A stretch of DNA of 64,000 nt from Pegea sp. RAD2-039 (lineage: Eukaryota > Chordata > Thaliacea > Salpida > Salpidae). How positions within the stretch are numbered: position 1 is the first letter of the stretch; every line of letters begins with the position of its first letter. Positions 1 through 10,660 of this stretch are shown piece after piece. The notes under the pieces were generated by a model, which worked only from the letters and a program-made list of their open reading frames with translations, made no database searches and was not told the DNA's origin. The position numbers and the translations under genes are program-made. The stretch is taken from positions 1,488,001 through 1,552,000 of the forward strand of contig JAQGEQ010000084.1 in NCBI GenBank assembly GCA_034620365.1. Direction: 5' to 3'.

Positions 1-1
1 T

Positions 2-3000
2 TCAGGACCCTTTATTGTGAATGAAAATTGCAGCATAATCGGAAACACCTTTCAGGTTGATCTTAATTGTTCACGATTTAGACCAGATGAAGCAGCATTA
101 AAAGCAGGTATGATCATATTTGAGCTCCAAAGTTCTACTTCAGATTAAAATCAAAATTTTATAAATTTTGCTGAAATTGTTTACATATTGATCGGTTCAA
201 AAAATAGTTCAGATATTTAACATTTTTCGTTGATAAGTTTGGTTTGCACAATTTGATTTTTATAACACTGAGCTGAATCCTTACAAACGCTGTGAAATGT
301 AATTACAGTCTGTTATTTGTAGGTAAACTTCAAGAACTATATGTCATGCCATGTTTAGAATACAGTAGAATATCTTTGTCTGCTTGGCCATTTATAAAAA
401 GTCGTGAGTATCATGTGGGAATCTATGGTTGGACTAATGTATCTTGTCGAAATGAATACTGCATTTACATTTGTGCAACTGGATTTTGTCCCCTTTCTAT
501 CACGATTTCGAACACAAAAAAACGGTAAATTTTTGAACTTTAGTTTAACGATTTTATATAAAATATCTGATGTATGATAGTTTCATATATCTACTTACTA
601 AATTTCAAGCTAGTTGCTGTTTTTTGAAGTGTTTCCACATAAAGAAAGTGCTCGCTTATAAAAACTATCATCGCATAATTTTTTTAAATCTCAGAGCTAA
701 GCTTAAAACAATTAAACACAATTTAGTCGTATTCAGCTTAGTTTGTTTACTTTATTTGCTGTATTTCAAAGCGTTTGTTTGTTATTTTGATTTCAGTTTC
801 GATATGACAGCTCTTAGTATCATTCAATAACTATTGTTTAGTGAGTTGTGTTGAAAAAAGTTTGGAAACAATTTTTCTAATTCAATAAAAAATAAATGTT
901 CAAGCTTTTTTTTTAAATCTTATATTTTTCATAATAATAATCGAATAGAAATTGATAATGGTAATAAAATAATTATATTCTTATACCTTATATGTAATTC
1001 AAAGTTAGTTAATGTTACATTAGAGTAAAAAAAATTCTTAAACAATTAAAACGTTTACTTTGTATTGAGCCTAAAAAATCTATAATGATAACAACTGTTT
1101 ATACGGATTTTATTCAAATTAATAAGGCGACTAACAACGATAAATATATTTACGATACGCACTACTCACAATACAACTTATCACCGAATGACAACCGTCT
1201 ATAAGAGAATGACGTTTAACATATTTACGTCAGCGGCAAAATACTTTACTATTATACCACAAAATCTACTGCTAACATTTGCTTTTATGCTTGAAATTAT
1301 GAACTTTAAACCATTAGATAGTAATAAATCGCATATGTTATTAAATAATTTATTCAAAAAATATTTTTAGGTCTTTGAATCTATTTTTGATAAAGTCTTA
1401 CGTTTTACCTTTCACTAAATTGCAAAGCTGCATAGTAGAAGTAAAACCAGAATCAGGAGGAAAAATTGTTGGAGATAAATACATTTTGACTAAGGAAGAG
1501 TTGAAAAATATCTACAAGCCTATCAAACTACTTTTCACTTTTGTTTGTGATATCAAAAGCTGCTTGAACACTTTAACAACACCATCATTTAGAATTACAT
1601 TTGAAAACAAACTCTTAACTTGGAGATACCAAGCTTCTATAAAAACCTTTTTATTTCTTCCTAAATGGAAGCCAGATTTATTGGATGAAGAAAAACAACA
1701 AATAGCTTTGAATGAGAAGACTAAAAGAATCTGGAATATTCTTTTAAGTAAAACCAGGCTGAAATTAACAAATATTAAAAATATGGACAAAAAAGAACTT
1801 TGTCCGGTTGAATTAGCAGTTTGCTTGGCATCATTGAAAAGGTGATGAATTGTTGAAATCTTCTGATCTTAAAATACTTTTAAATCTTTTTATCTAGCTG
1901 TTTGAAAACTAACTTTTTTGACTAAAGACTTAATTTATTTTGTAAACCAAAATTTTCACAGAAATGACTCAAGTAATCCTTATATGCTGAAGTGCAAATC
2001 AAATGAATATTTACCGATTATTAGTAGATCAACAATTGAACGTTATGATGGTAAAAGATATATAAAATCACTAGCGATCGCCTATTACTTCAATCATGCA
2101 GGTTTGTTATCGTTCAAAACCTTATTTTTAAGTAAAATTGTGAAATATAATTTGAAAATGATCTGAACTATAGGTTTGGTGGAGACTCAATCATTACGGT
2201 TTATTCCTTATGAAAAATACTCAGAATGGCCGGAAATAAATGTAGCACGTGATAAAATCATCGAAGCTATTGTTCAACCGAGTCTGTAACTTCATAAATC
2301 AAGTTTAACTAAACAATAATTCTGTATGACAGAACTAAACATAGCTTTAACTCGCTTATATTTAAATATCTTGTGAAAGACTGGTAATGTACTTAGTAAA
2401 TTTGTTATAATATACTACAACTCATCAACTAAAAAAGTTGTTTCTGTAAAATATAAAGTAATTTTCTGATATGGTCTGAATAAGTTTTACTTATGTTTTT
2501 ACAGTATCCCAATTTACATGTTGCAATGCAATAGTTGATAAATTGTTGATGTCTGATATATGTTGGACTACTTTTGCTCATGTTGTTAACTTTGGGGAGG
2601 TTTTTGCAGTCAAAGCGATATCTGAAAATTTAAATAAAAAAGAAAAAAAATACAATTTGTATTTTTACATCAAGCAATTTCAGGTATAAGTTAAATACCA
2701 GCTTTTATACTTGTAAGTAAGGGGTCTTATAACTATCTTTGTAAACTATTTTCAGACGTTTTGCGATAATCCAAAGACATCGAGACACTTTCATAAAGAG
2801 ATTTTAAGAAGTTTATTATATATGGAAGAATTTGTATTAGCAGAAGATTTGATGATGGATATCACTTTCTCTTCAATTGCTAAACATTATACAAATTACA
2901 AATCAAAGATCCAAACTCTCATTGAAAACTTATCAAGTAAAACTGAAATGATAGAAAAAAAGGAAGTTTTATATGAAAAAAATAAAATATCACAAGTTAG

Positions 3001-3301
3001 TTCAACGGATATAAATCATTTCAATTAAATAAGTTGTTAAATGGTTTTAGTCGCTAAAAAGCTTAATTCATATTCAAAATAATACAGATAATAAAGCTTG
3101 TCTTTACAGATGAGTCTACAAGAATACTTAGATTACTGGAGTCAAAACATAAAAAATACTCATCGTGAAAAGATTCTAATTCTTGACCGAGTAATCACAA
3201 AGTTGACTCAAGAGTCACATAATATTTGGCCACATTTTGTAGCATCTGTCATCTTTGTCTTTTCTATAGATATTTTGCAAAGTTCTTTGACAGTACTCTA
3301 A
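2..3301 (+). CDS. Unrecognised multi-exon gene, 3' part (5' end outside window)
   Basis: Eight exons join in a single open frame: 2-107, 323-524, 1371-1841, 1962-2101, 2174-2281, 2505-2683, 2756-2995 and 3110-3301. They sum to 1638 bases, 545 residues plus a TAA stop. Every junction has GT...AG borders, and split codons are restored each time (for example AG|A between exons 3 and 4, A|TA between 5 and 6). Introns are 72-846 bp. The second exon is Cys-rich (about six Cys within 40 residues). The middle exons are Lys/Glu-rich and look helical and cytosolic. The last exon ends in a hydrophobic stretch (about residues 520-545) that could be a membrane tail or mis-read intron. I do not recognise a domain. 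The last exon could instead splice onward at a GT near 3239, so the link to the membrane-protein gene starting at 4817 is not excluded. Exon structure fairly sure, function unknown. Confidence 0.62.
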
Positions 3302-4816
3302 AATTAAACTGTTTTTCAGAAAATGTTTTTTATTACTACTGACTTTTAATTACTTTGTTTTTTGAGCTGTGTGTTATGACCATACCAGATTAATTATCAC
3401 TGATATTTAAGTAAACCTAAGTTTAATCCATCATTGACAAGTAGAATAGTTTTTGAAATAACTTTAAGTAGAAGAAATTTAATTAAATAAGTTTGAAATT
3501 TTGTTTAAGGTTTTACTTAACTGATATGTTAATTAATTCATAGGCTTAACTTTGTTTTTATTTACTTTTCTAAGCTGTCTAAACTCTTTCACCAAAAGTA
3601 TTTCTGTAGTTTTATCAATTAATAAATCTTGAGTTTAATCAAAACAGTGAAAATGCTTATTTATATTTTTTGTGGATTGCATGAGTCTAAACGTCGGTTT
3701 TTTAAACATTTCAAAGTGTTGCTTTTGAATTACTCTTTTAGCTATAAAGTAGGTTTTTTAAATAAAATTTATTTGGTAACACAAAAATTAAAAGATATTA
3801 AATTTCAAATAAGATATATTAAAACGAAGTTTTAACTTGAAAATAAAAACGAATTTTTTAATCAATATAAATTAAAGTTATTAAACTTGTAACACTCAAA
3901 TACTTTTAAATAAATACTTAGTTTAAAAAAATCTTAAATATACATTAAATTTCAACTCTTTATAGACCAGCCATTGAAAGTATATAGATTTTTATTTGAT
4001 ATCTTTTTATTTTCATGATCAATTTTAATGGTAATCACTAATACATTGCTTCAACTCAGCTATTCGATAATTATTACAAGCTGGTGTTCTTAAAGGAAAG
4101 TTTGAATCAGAAAACACGATTGATTAATTTAAAATCTGAGCCTGAAAAACTTTTCTGTTGAGAATAAACCAATATTACACCGCCCAAAATATTATCCTTT
4201 AAACATTTGTAGAGCACATAAAGAAGAATATACGTTTATAGAAAAAAATATATTTGATGTAAAAAAAAAAACTATAGCAGTGTTACAGAAAAATGAAAGA
4301 AAAGTGCAAAAAAAATCTCTGAGGTCAACTGGACGCTAAAATGTTTTAGTTGTTAAAAGTTAGAGAGATCATATTATATAGTAAGTTATTCTATATGATG
4401 GGAAAAAACTGAGATATTCATCTAAAGTTTTTATTGAATATATAGAAGGTCATCACTATTAGTATATGATACAAAGCTGATAGTTTGTTTATTATTCAAT
4501 AGTTTAATTAAACATCATCAAAATATTCTTTTAATTAAGCCAAATTTGTTATACATAATACAGTTTTGTTGATGGGTGGCGCTGTTGATGAGTCTTTTAG
4601 CGTTCCTTGCAACCATTAAAATGATTAAAATTGTGTTTTATTTAAACGTGACTTTAACATTTTTTGATAAACTTTTTTATAAAGAATGCTTATTTTCGTT
4701 TATACTAAAATTTTTACTAATTATAATTGGTAGTTTTTAAACCGTATCTAATATTTTTAATGAATTAATTTATCATATTTAAATACAGTAAGTTATATTT
4801 CTTTATTTTTACTGCG
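3302..4816. other. Intergenic spacer between two same-strand genes
   Basis: About 1.5 kb of very AT-rich DNA with no coding exon I can support. The short open frame around 3629-3835 is Lys/Phe/Ile-rich and has no splice context, as expected by chance at this base composition. The spacer would hold the 3' UTR of the upstream gene and the promoter and 5' UTR of the gene beginning at 4817. Confidence 0.5.
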
Positions 4817-7800
4817 ATGGAAAATAATCACGAAAAAGATTCTGGTAGAGCTCAAGTCTCTACTATCTCAAATAAAAAGTAACTTTATGTCTTGTAAACT
4901 GTTTTGGAGTACTTTTTAATCCTATATAATTCATAAATAGCTCCATGTTAAACAGTTTATGGTTCTAGAAAGAAACATGGAGTAGATCAAGAATTTGCTC
5001 CCGCAGAAAGTCCTGAGTCTGCTGAGTTATCTTTATCATACAAGAGATTTAACATGAAAATGGGTCCTGACTCTCACTGCAGAAATCTGCTTGTAATTGA
5101 CACTACACTTCTTATCATAGATTATCTACAAGTAAGCAGCATATATCTTATCATAAATACTTTCTACATAGAAATCAAATACATAGATAAATTTTTTTCT
5201 AGATATTTTCATTGATTTTATCCATGAGTATGAGATGGCCATGGCCAGATACTTGGACCAAAGCAATGTCTTTTATGTTTCTTTTTAATTTGGATTTTTG
5301 GGAACTTTCTAAACGCAATTTCAGTCCCTATGTTGCTGCACGAGATAATTATATTGATAGCTCATCAGTTCCTTACAGTTATTTGTGAGTTCTTCAAACT
5401 TATGTAGAACATTTACTAGATGAGATTTACTCATTTGATTTTAAATATTTTGTCTAAATGTTTCCTGTTAAACAAAGTAAGATATTTTATTAAGACTATC
5501 TGATCTTAGATGAATGAAAAAGAATATTAAATTGTAGGAATTTTTGAAGATACCAACAATTTTTTAATAATGTTTTCAGGGCAAATATAATAATCTGGTA
5601 TTTGGTAATCATTTCTATCACTGCTGCAACTTTTTGGATTTTTAAAAAGCTACAAAAGTTTCGAAACAATGAAAAAAAACTGTTAAAACTCAAAAATGGC
5701 ATCATAATAACTCTCCAAGTAATTAGGCATTTAACTTTCTAAGTTCTTGGCTCACTTTGTTGATCAACTCAAGGTATTTAGCATGCCGGCTGGAGTTCAG
5801 ATTGCAAAACTGTTTTGGTGTCTTCCTTATCCTGAAAATAGTGTCTTGGATGTAGATAACTCTATCACTTGCTGGAGCGGTGGGCATGTCATTCTCGTCT
5901 TAATTGGAATATCTTTACTATTTGTAATATTTTTTCTGTTTCCTTTCTTTCTTTGGAGAAATATTCATCGACAGGTAGTTTAAATGTAGAACTGAGTTTT
6001 TTTGAGACAATTTATTTTCTGTTTAGATTATATCGTCTGAGGAGAGCAAGCATGAGACATATCTGCGTTTGAAGCATTTTGAGAATTTCTCCGGGATAGA
6101 TACATCATGGGTTGATTATAATTTTATATATTTTGCATCTTTTAATAGATTCTGGGCGTTTTATCGACCTATATCACAAGTTTTTAAATTTTTCTTAATA
6201 TGCTTTTATGGAGTTTTATTCAATAGCAGGTGATTATTTTAATCAATAAAATCTTGAAAATTATGAGATATTTCTGAAAAATATTTTCTTAAACAATTCA
6301 AAACAAACAAATTGTTGAAAAATTGGCTCAACACATTCTTCTTCTGATTTCAGACTTTGGCAAAGTAGTTTATTATTTTTGATGTTTGCAGTTCAGTTGG
6401 TTGTGTTCGGGTTTCTACCTCCTTTTAGAGTAAGTGAAACATTAGTTAAAGCGGGTGCAAAAAAGATTAAATTTCTTTCAGGTAACAAGTCTTAATTTTA
6501 TTGTTGGATGGAATTCTTTTTGCGTTATCTGTATGTTAATTATCGGCCTAATGCAAAATATCAACGGAATTCAAAATGTTTTTCTTATTCCCTCCTACAT
6601 ACAGGTACCAAGTCTTCATGTTGTTTGTTTTATCAACTTTTACTTTAGTAGCGTATTTTCCTTAAAATAATTTATCTAAATTGACCGAAGATTTTTGAAG
6701 TTATGTTTTAATTTAATAAGATTCAACAAAGTTCCTGAGAGTTTGTTTAACTATCTTTTTAGTAGTTATTTCAAATCAATCTCTTCATTTGATAGTTTTG
6801 TTACAACTTTTAAGACTTCGAAGTAAAGATGTAATAAAATTGTATTTGCTATTTTAAATGTAAATATTTGCTTCCTCTTAAAAGGTTGAACTGATTTTAA
6901 TAAACCTGTCTTGGATTTTAACGATCTTACTTGTTCTGCTTTATCTTTACTTGAGATGGAAAAAAATTCTATTTAAACAAGCCCAATTTTTTCCATTACT
7001 TTTCAAAGGTGAATTTAGTGGCATTGGTGAAGACAACAAACGGTTTGTTGAATATTTTATATTCATTTTTACAAATATTTTCTTAGCAACGATGTTCTAG
7101 TTTTCATCTTAATAACACTGACTTTCAAAACTTTCAAATTTTACGATTTAGTTTTGTGTTTATCTCTGTAAGTGCAAGAGAGCTACTAACAAGTGTATCT
7201 GAGGTACCAGCTATTCTAGCTCCAACTCATCAACTCTACCATCAGATCAATCTAATTCAAAAATTTTCAATTGAAGCTGAGTGAGTTTTAAAAGAGTAAT
7301 TTTATTAAAATAACTTGCAAGAGTTGATGATTTTAAGGAAGCAATCAAACCCGCTTCAATCGACGTTAAGGAGTCTCCTGGACGAAATGATAGAAGTTTA
7401 TGATCGATATTCAGATGTATCAATATTCACTCTATCAAATAAGAATAAAGTACAAATGACTTCAGCAAGACTAATGAAAGTGAGGCTGTTTGTTAGAAGG
7501 TTCTGACAAAATCGAATCTCTTCTTTTAGGTTCTTCCAGCTTTCACAAAGAGAGTTTATCAACGAGATTTTGATTTGATTTTAGTACATCCTATAAAAAG
7601 AAGACTTTTGTTGAAGATGTTTGCAGTTTCTTGCTTACTAAGTCCTGTATCTTCGCGCTTGAAACGTTATCAAAATCGAGCTTTGAAAAGAGTTTGGAGA
7701 AGAGCGGATGAAGTCTTAGATGAAGGTTTTGAAGAAGGATTCGAAAATACAAGTACGTCTTCAATCAAACATCAGCTTTTGACTCTTTAATTGGAAAAAC

Positions 7801-7965
7801 TCTTTTAATAGAATTCTTGGAAGGAAGCGGTTTACTTTCCAAAGAAAAGTAACAATTTAATTTTAATTATTTTTAATTATACTATTCTGTATATTCATCT
7901 AATTTCTTAAACCATCTTTTTCTAGATACTACGACAATCCAAGCTACCAGTCAACAAGCTGTTAA
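4817..7965 (+). CDS. Polytopic membrane protein, similar to the C-terminal module of GCC2/GCC3 (ephrin-receptor-like) proteins
   Basis: Fifteen exons: 4817-4878, 4969-5131, 5203-5384, 5580-5718, 5744-5974, 6027-6229, 6354-6429, 6482-6604, 6885-7042, 7087-7167, 7194-7280, 7322-7479, 7530-7752, 7776-7848 and 7926-7965 (TAA). The product is about 665 aa. After a polar N-terminus come about seven hydrophobic segments: exon 2 end/3 start, start of exon 4, middle of exon 5 (HVILVLIGISLLFVIFFLF), end of exon 6, exon 7, exon 8 and start of exon 9. A WPWP motif followed by FLFNLDFW, then a short Cys...D.S..CW..H block before a hydrophobic helix ending in FPFFLW, is the pattern I associate with membrane domains of GCC2/GCC3 Cys-rich proteins; that assignment is inference. 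The C-terminus is charged and cytosolic. Three introns are only 23-26 bp. The exons sum to 3n+1 and the frame changes inside 7322-7479, so there is one extra base there (error or mutation). No Cys-rich ectodomain is encoded. Confidence 0.68.
5719..5743 (+). other. 25-bp micro-intron
   Basis: GTAATTAGG...TTTCTAAG between exons 4 and 5 of the polytopic membrane gene. Reading through it gives an in-frame TAA. Removing it joins ...IITLQ to FLAHFVDQ in phase 0 and keeps the frame of the conserved membrane segment that follows. A CATTTAAC stretch near the 3' side could serve as branch site. Confidence 0.6.
7168..7193 (+). other. 26-bp micro-intron with CTAAC-like branch site
   Basis: GTAAGTGC...CTACTAACAAG between exons 10 and 11 of the polytopic membrane gene. 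The donor is a perfect GTAAGT and a canonical ACTAAC branch motif lies just before the AG. Translation without splicing hits TAA at the donor itself. With splicing, CT|T restores Leu and opens 28 further codons. Confidence 0.65.
7753..7775 (+). other. 23-bp micro-intron
   Basis: GTACGTCTTC...AAACATCAG between exons 13 and 14 of the polytopic membrane gene. Removal joins A|CT (Thr) and continues as FDSLIGKTLLIEFLEGSG, then through one more intron to a stop at 7965. Without removal the protein simply ends 14 codons later at a TAA, so this one is less certain than the other two. Confidence 0.45.
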
Positions 7966-8434
7966 CTAATATTATTTAAAGATCTATAATTTGACGATTT
8001 TACTTCTGCTATGATGTCTGACTGCAATAATTGTTCACTACGATCGATTCCTAACTTACAGAGACCTTTCTTCAATTTCACTACAGTAGTTGTATCAACA
8101 CATTTGTATTCTAATTACATTTTATTTATCAACTGTGAACTGAAAAAAAATTATGTGAAATCGAAACCACTGTAAATTGCACGAGTATAATACAGCCAAA
8201 TAGGATGTAGATGACCATCTCATAAAAGAGCACTCTAGTGATGAACTACTTTATAAGTAAAACAAAATGATTGAATAAATTTTTTCGGCAAAAAACTTTG
8301 ATTTACTCTTCTTTGTCTATGAAAGAAACAAAAAAAAATAAATTTCCCATTTTATAAAATTTATAATATATAATTTTTAAATCAATGTAATTACACATTT
8401 CTTTATCATAGACTGGCCTCAGAAAGTATTAAGA

Positions 8435-10000
8435 TTAAACAAGTAGAAAACTCAAACCGAGATTTATTTCGCCATAGCATTTATAGTAACCACTTTCATC
8501 TTTTTCCATCATAGAGAGTAATTGAATAGATGAAGGATGCTCTACACCAAAATCTAGCTCTCCAAAGTCAGAGTAAAACTCTGGCTTAATTTTCCTCACT
8601 TTCTGTAAATTTGATTATTTAATATTATTTGATTGGATAAATCTTTGATAAACTTTCAAATATAGTTTCAAAACAAACAAAATTATTTGGAAAGAGATTA
8701 CATTGAAAAAATATTAATAAAAAAATTAACCTTTTTTTAACTATTGTGGTATGAAAAAAAAGTTCTAAAATATGAATGAAATAATATTAGAAAACTTATA
8801 TTTTAAATGTCTTTGCTTAAGTTTTAAAGATTTTAAACCAGTATCTTAAAAAAAAATCAAATAATTTAATATTTTTTTTATAAAATGATATAATTTAGTT
8901 AAATACATAGTCCCATAGATTTAGCTCAACAAAAATATTTATCTATTTCAATAAATGTGAAGGAGGGTACCTGAAGAGAGCATTTCCTGCCACATACACA
9001 TTCTCAAAAATATATATAAAAAGTATATAAATATATGTTGCTATTATACAACTTATCTATAAAATTTATTAAAAATTTAAGCTTTAATCTTTTCTAATCA
9101 CCTTTCTCAATTGTCCTTTCAACTTATTCAGCTTCATTATTGTGATATGAGGATTGAATCCCCATTCTATATATTCAAAGTCTTTCATTGCAATTGAAAA
9201 ATGATCTTACATGAAAAATAAGTGTAATAAATTATTTTTATCTCTAATAACATTAAAATAAGAAAGGTTAAACATATAAAAATATTTATCTCAAGTAAAC
9301 TGACCATAAAACTGTTTAACCAAATCATAATGCTCATTTTTAGTGACATCTGCATAGATAACTTTATTATCAAAGTTCTTAACTCCAAGAACTGAAAGAA
9401 TCAATGGACTTTTAACAAGTTCTTTTATTGCAGAAGAACATTCAGAAAAACAATGCTGAGCTCTAATAAAAATAAAATAGTTAACTGTAAATATTCATAA
9501 AATACTACAATACATAAAAAATGTAAACCCTTATCTAAAATATATACATATAAAGTATAATAATTTTATAAAGTTAAAGCAATAAACAGGCACAAGTCAA
9601 ATATTTAACAAAAGTTTAGTGAACTTACTTTTCAATATCATCTTTTGTCAAGCTTAACAAATTTAGAGTTATATGAGCAGTTAATGATGATACAACTGCA
9701 TAATTAAGATTAGATTGCTTTGAAACAATATGCTTTTGAACTTCTTTTATTTTTTCTATTAAAAGAAAATATTAATAAATAAATTTACTCATTTAACTTG
9801 TTTTCTGCAATATTTAATAGCTAAATTGATGTATATTCATAAGATAAAAACATTATACTAACAGCTTCTCTAAGACTTTCTAAATATAATGCATTTGAGA
9901 TTTACAGATTATAACTTAGAATTAAGATGTATTATGCATATTTACCCAAAATTGCAGGATTACAAATCCTAATTGAGATGAAAAAGTTTGGTTGCGGCAT
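8435..10000 (-). CDS. AKAP7: AKAP7-like 2H phosphoesterase (AKAP7 NLS / ASCC1-type domain)
   Basis: Minus-strand exons in transcription order: 10000-9946 (MPQPNFFISIRICNPAIL), 9755-9629, 9462-9305, optional 9243-9211, 9181-9102 and 8602-8435 (TAA). The product is 195 aa, or 206 aa with the 33-bp exon. The family folds into two lobes, each giving one catalytic HxT: here AHITLNLL (about residue 46) and NPHITIMKL (near 130-140). The conserved L.V.G...F...V.YA.V strand is present, as is the C-terminal I.P.FY...FG...I.LLSM...GYYKC block typical of AKAP7. All junction phases agree. Members act as 2',5'- or cyclic-phosphate phosphodiesterases or as RNA-processing cofactors; the precise substrate here is unknown. 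An in-frame TAA lies 24 bases before the ATG (eight codons upstream), which supports this start, although an AG just before it could also be an acceptor. The gene converges on the + gene ending at 7965, with about 470 bp between stops. No PKA-anchoring helix was identified. Confidence 0.85.
8951..9006 (-). repeat. Solo copy of the SINE/LINE 3' tail (copy A)
   Basis: About 55 bp matching the shared retroposon tail (plus-strand reading ATAAATGTGAAGGAGGGTAC, then CTGAAGAGAGCA). It lies inside the large intron (9101-8603) of the AKAP7-like gene in the gene's sense orientation. No tRNA-like head or LINE coding sequence is visible upstream (9007-9100), so this is a heavily 5'-truncated insertion, somewhat diverged from the other three copies. 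Confidence 0.75.
9211..9243 (-). other. Candidate 33-bp micro-exon of the AKAP7-like gene
   Basis: Between exons 9462-9305 and 9181-9102 a 33-bp segment is bordered by TTATTAG and GTAAGATC on the minus strand. It is followed by a possible 29-bp intron (9210-9182). Its length is a multiple of three, so the reading frame survives with it or without it. Including it makes the spacing between the second-lobe strand and the second HxT match my recollection of vertebrate AKAP7. The encoded residues (EIKIIYYTYFS) are more hydrophobic than expected. It may be constitutive, alternative or chance. Confidence 0.35.
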
Positions 10001-10500
10001 ACTTGCAAAACAATACAACTTTTAGATAGATATTACGAAAGTAAAAGCAAAAGTTATGAAATTATTAAACAAAATAGATTTATAGTAAAAACCTATAAAT
10101 TAGTTACATCGATCTACAAAATATGACTACTACAAAATTTTTCAAAATATTTTGATAAGCGTCTAGCTTAAAATGCCTTTCAAATTTATTTACATATTAT
10201 GATGAAAATGTTTAATATAATATAAACATTTACCGCAATTAAATATTTTATCAATTTTCAAAAGCTAAATTAAAAGCCTAAACAGAATTCTTACTTTATT
10301 TGATAAAAGAACTTCTTAATCACTATGATCTGAAAAAACTGAAATTAAGGGAAAAAATTATATGTAGGAATTGCAGTAACTCCTATTACTATGTATGCTA
10401 CTTTAAGAATATTTTATTGTTCTATACATTTTGTTCATGAATAAAAAAAGCTATATAAAGTATTTAAAAATTGATATATTTAAATTATTTATTTATATAT

Positions 10501-10556
10501 ATAAATGCGAAGGAGGGTGCCTAAAGAGAGCACTTCTCACTAACACATATTCTCAA
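10501..10556 (-). repeat. Shared retroposon tail inside the SINE (copy B)
   Basis: Plus-strand reading ATAAATGCGAAGGAGGGTGC then CTAAAGAGAGCACTTCTCAC. Nearly identical to the terminal segment of the LINE copy at 58361-58446 (in reverse orientation) and to the solo copies at 8951 and 55488. Confidence 0.85.
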
Positions 10557-10601
10557 GAGTTTTTTATGGTTTTTCTCAGGAGTTTTTATATGTCTCCACC
10601 T

Positions 10602-10612
10602 GGGGTCGAACC
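10602..10612 (-). promoter_or_regulatory. RNA polymerase III B box of the SINE
   Basis: The minus strand reads GGTTCGACCCC, matching the internal promoter B-box consensus GGTTCGANNCC exactly. The A-box-like element lies about 27 bp upstream at 10652-10639. Confidence 0.8.
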
Positions 10613-10660
10613 CGGTACTTCCTAGCTAGGTGTAGTAACCGCTTCGCCACCAAGCAGGAC

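Larger units (their letters stand above)
10478..10660 (-). mobile_element. tRNA-headed SINE
   Basis: Read on the minus strand, 10660-10590 is a tRNA-derived head. A box-like TGGTGGCGAAGCGG lies at 10652-10639, and a perfect B box GGTTCGACCCC at 10612-10602, with tRNA-like spacing. It is followed by a short body and then the shared tail (10556-10501: TGAGAATATGTGTTAG...GCACCCTCCTTCGCATTTAT) and an AT-rich TAAATAAATAA end. The acceptor-stem halves do not pair well and no terminal CCA context exists, so this is a polymerase-III retroposon, not a functional tRNA gene. It sits between the start of the AKAP7-like gene and the start of PLD6. Confidence 0.8.

Noticed and set aside
2505-2995. RGS domain in the unassigned gene
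   Set aside because: The helical Lys/Glu-rich composition suggested it briefly, but I could not place the expected conserved aromatic and acidic positions.
5771-5797. A fourth micro-intron of 27 bp (GTATTTAGC...GTTCAG) in the membrane gene
   Set aside because: Its length is divisible by three with no stop inside, and the retained residues fit the membrane-domain pattern, so it is more simply coding.
10590-10660. Functional tRNA gene on the minus strand
   Set aside because: A and B boxes are present, but the acceptor-stem halves do not pair well, and the sequence runs on into the SINE body and tail. It is a retroposon head.
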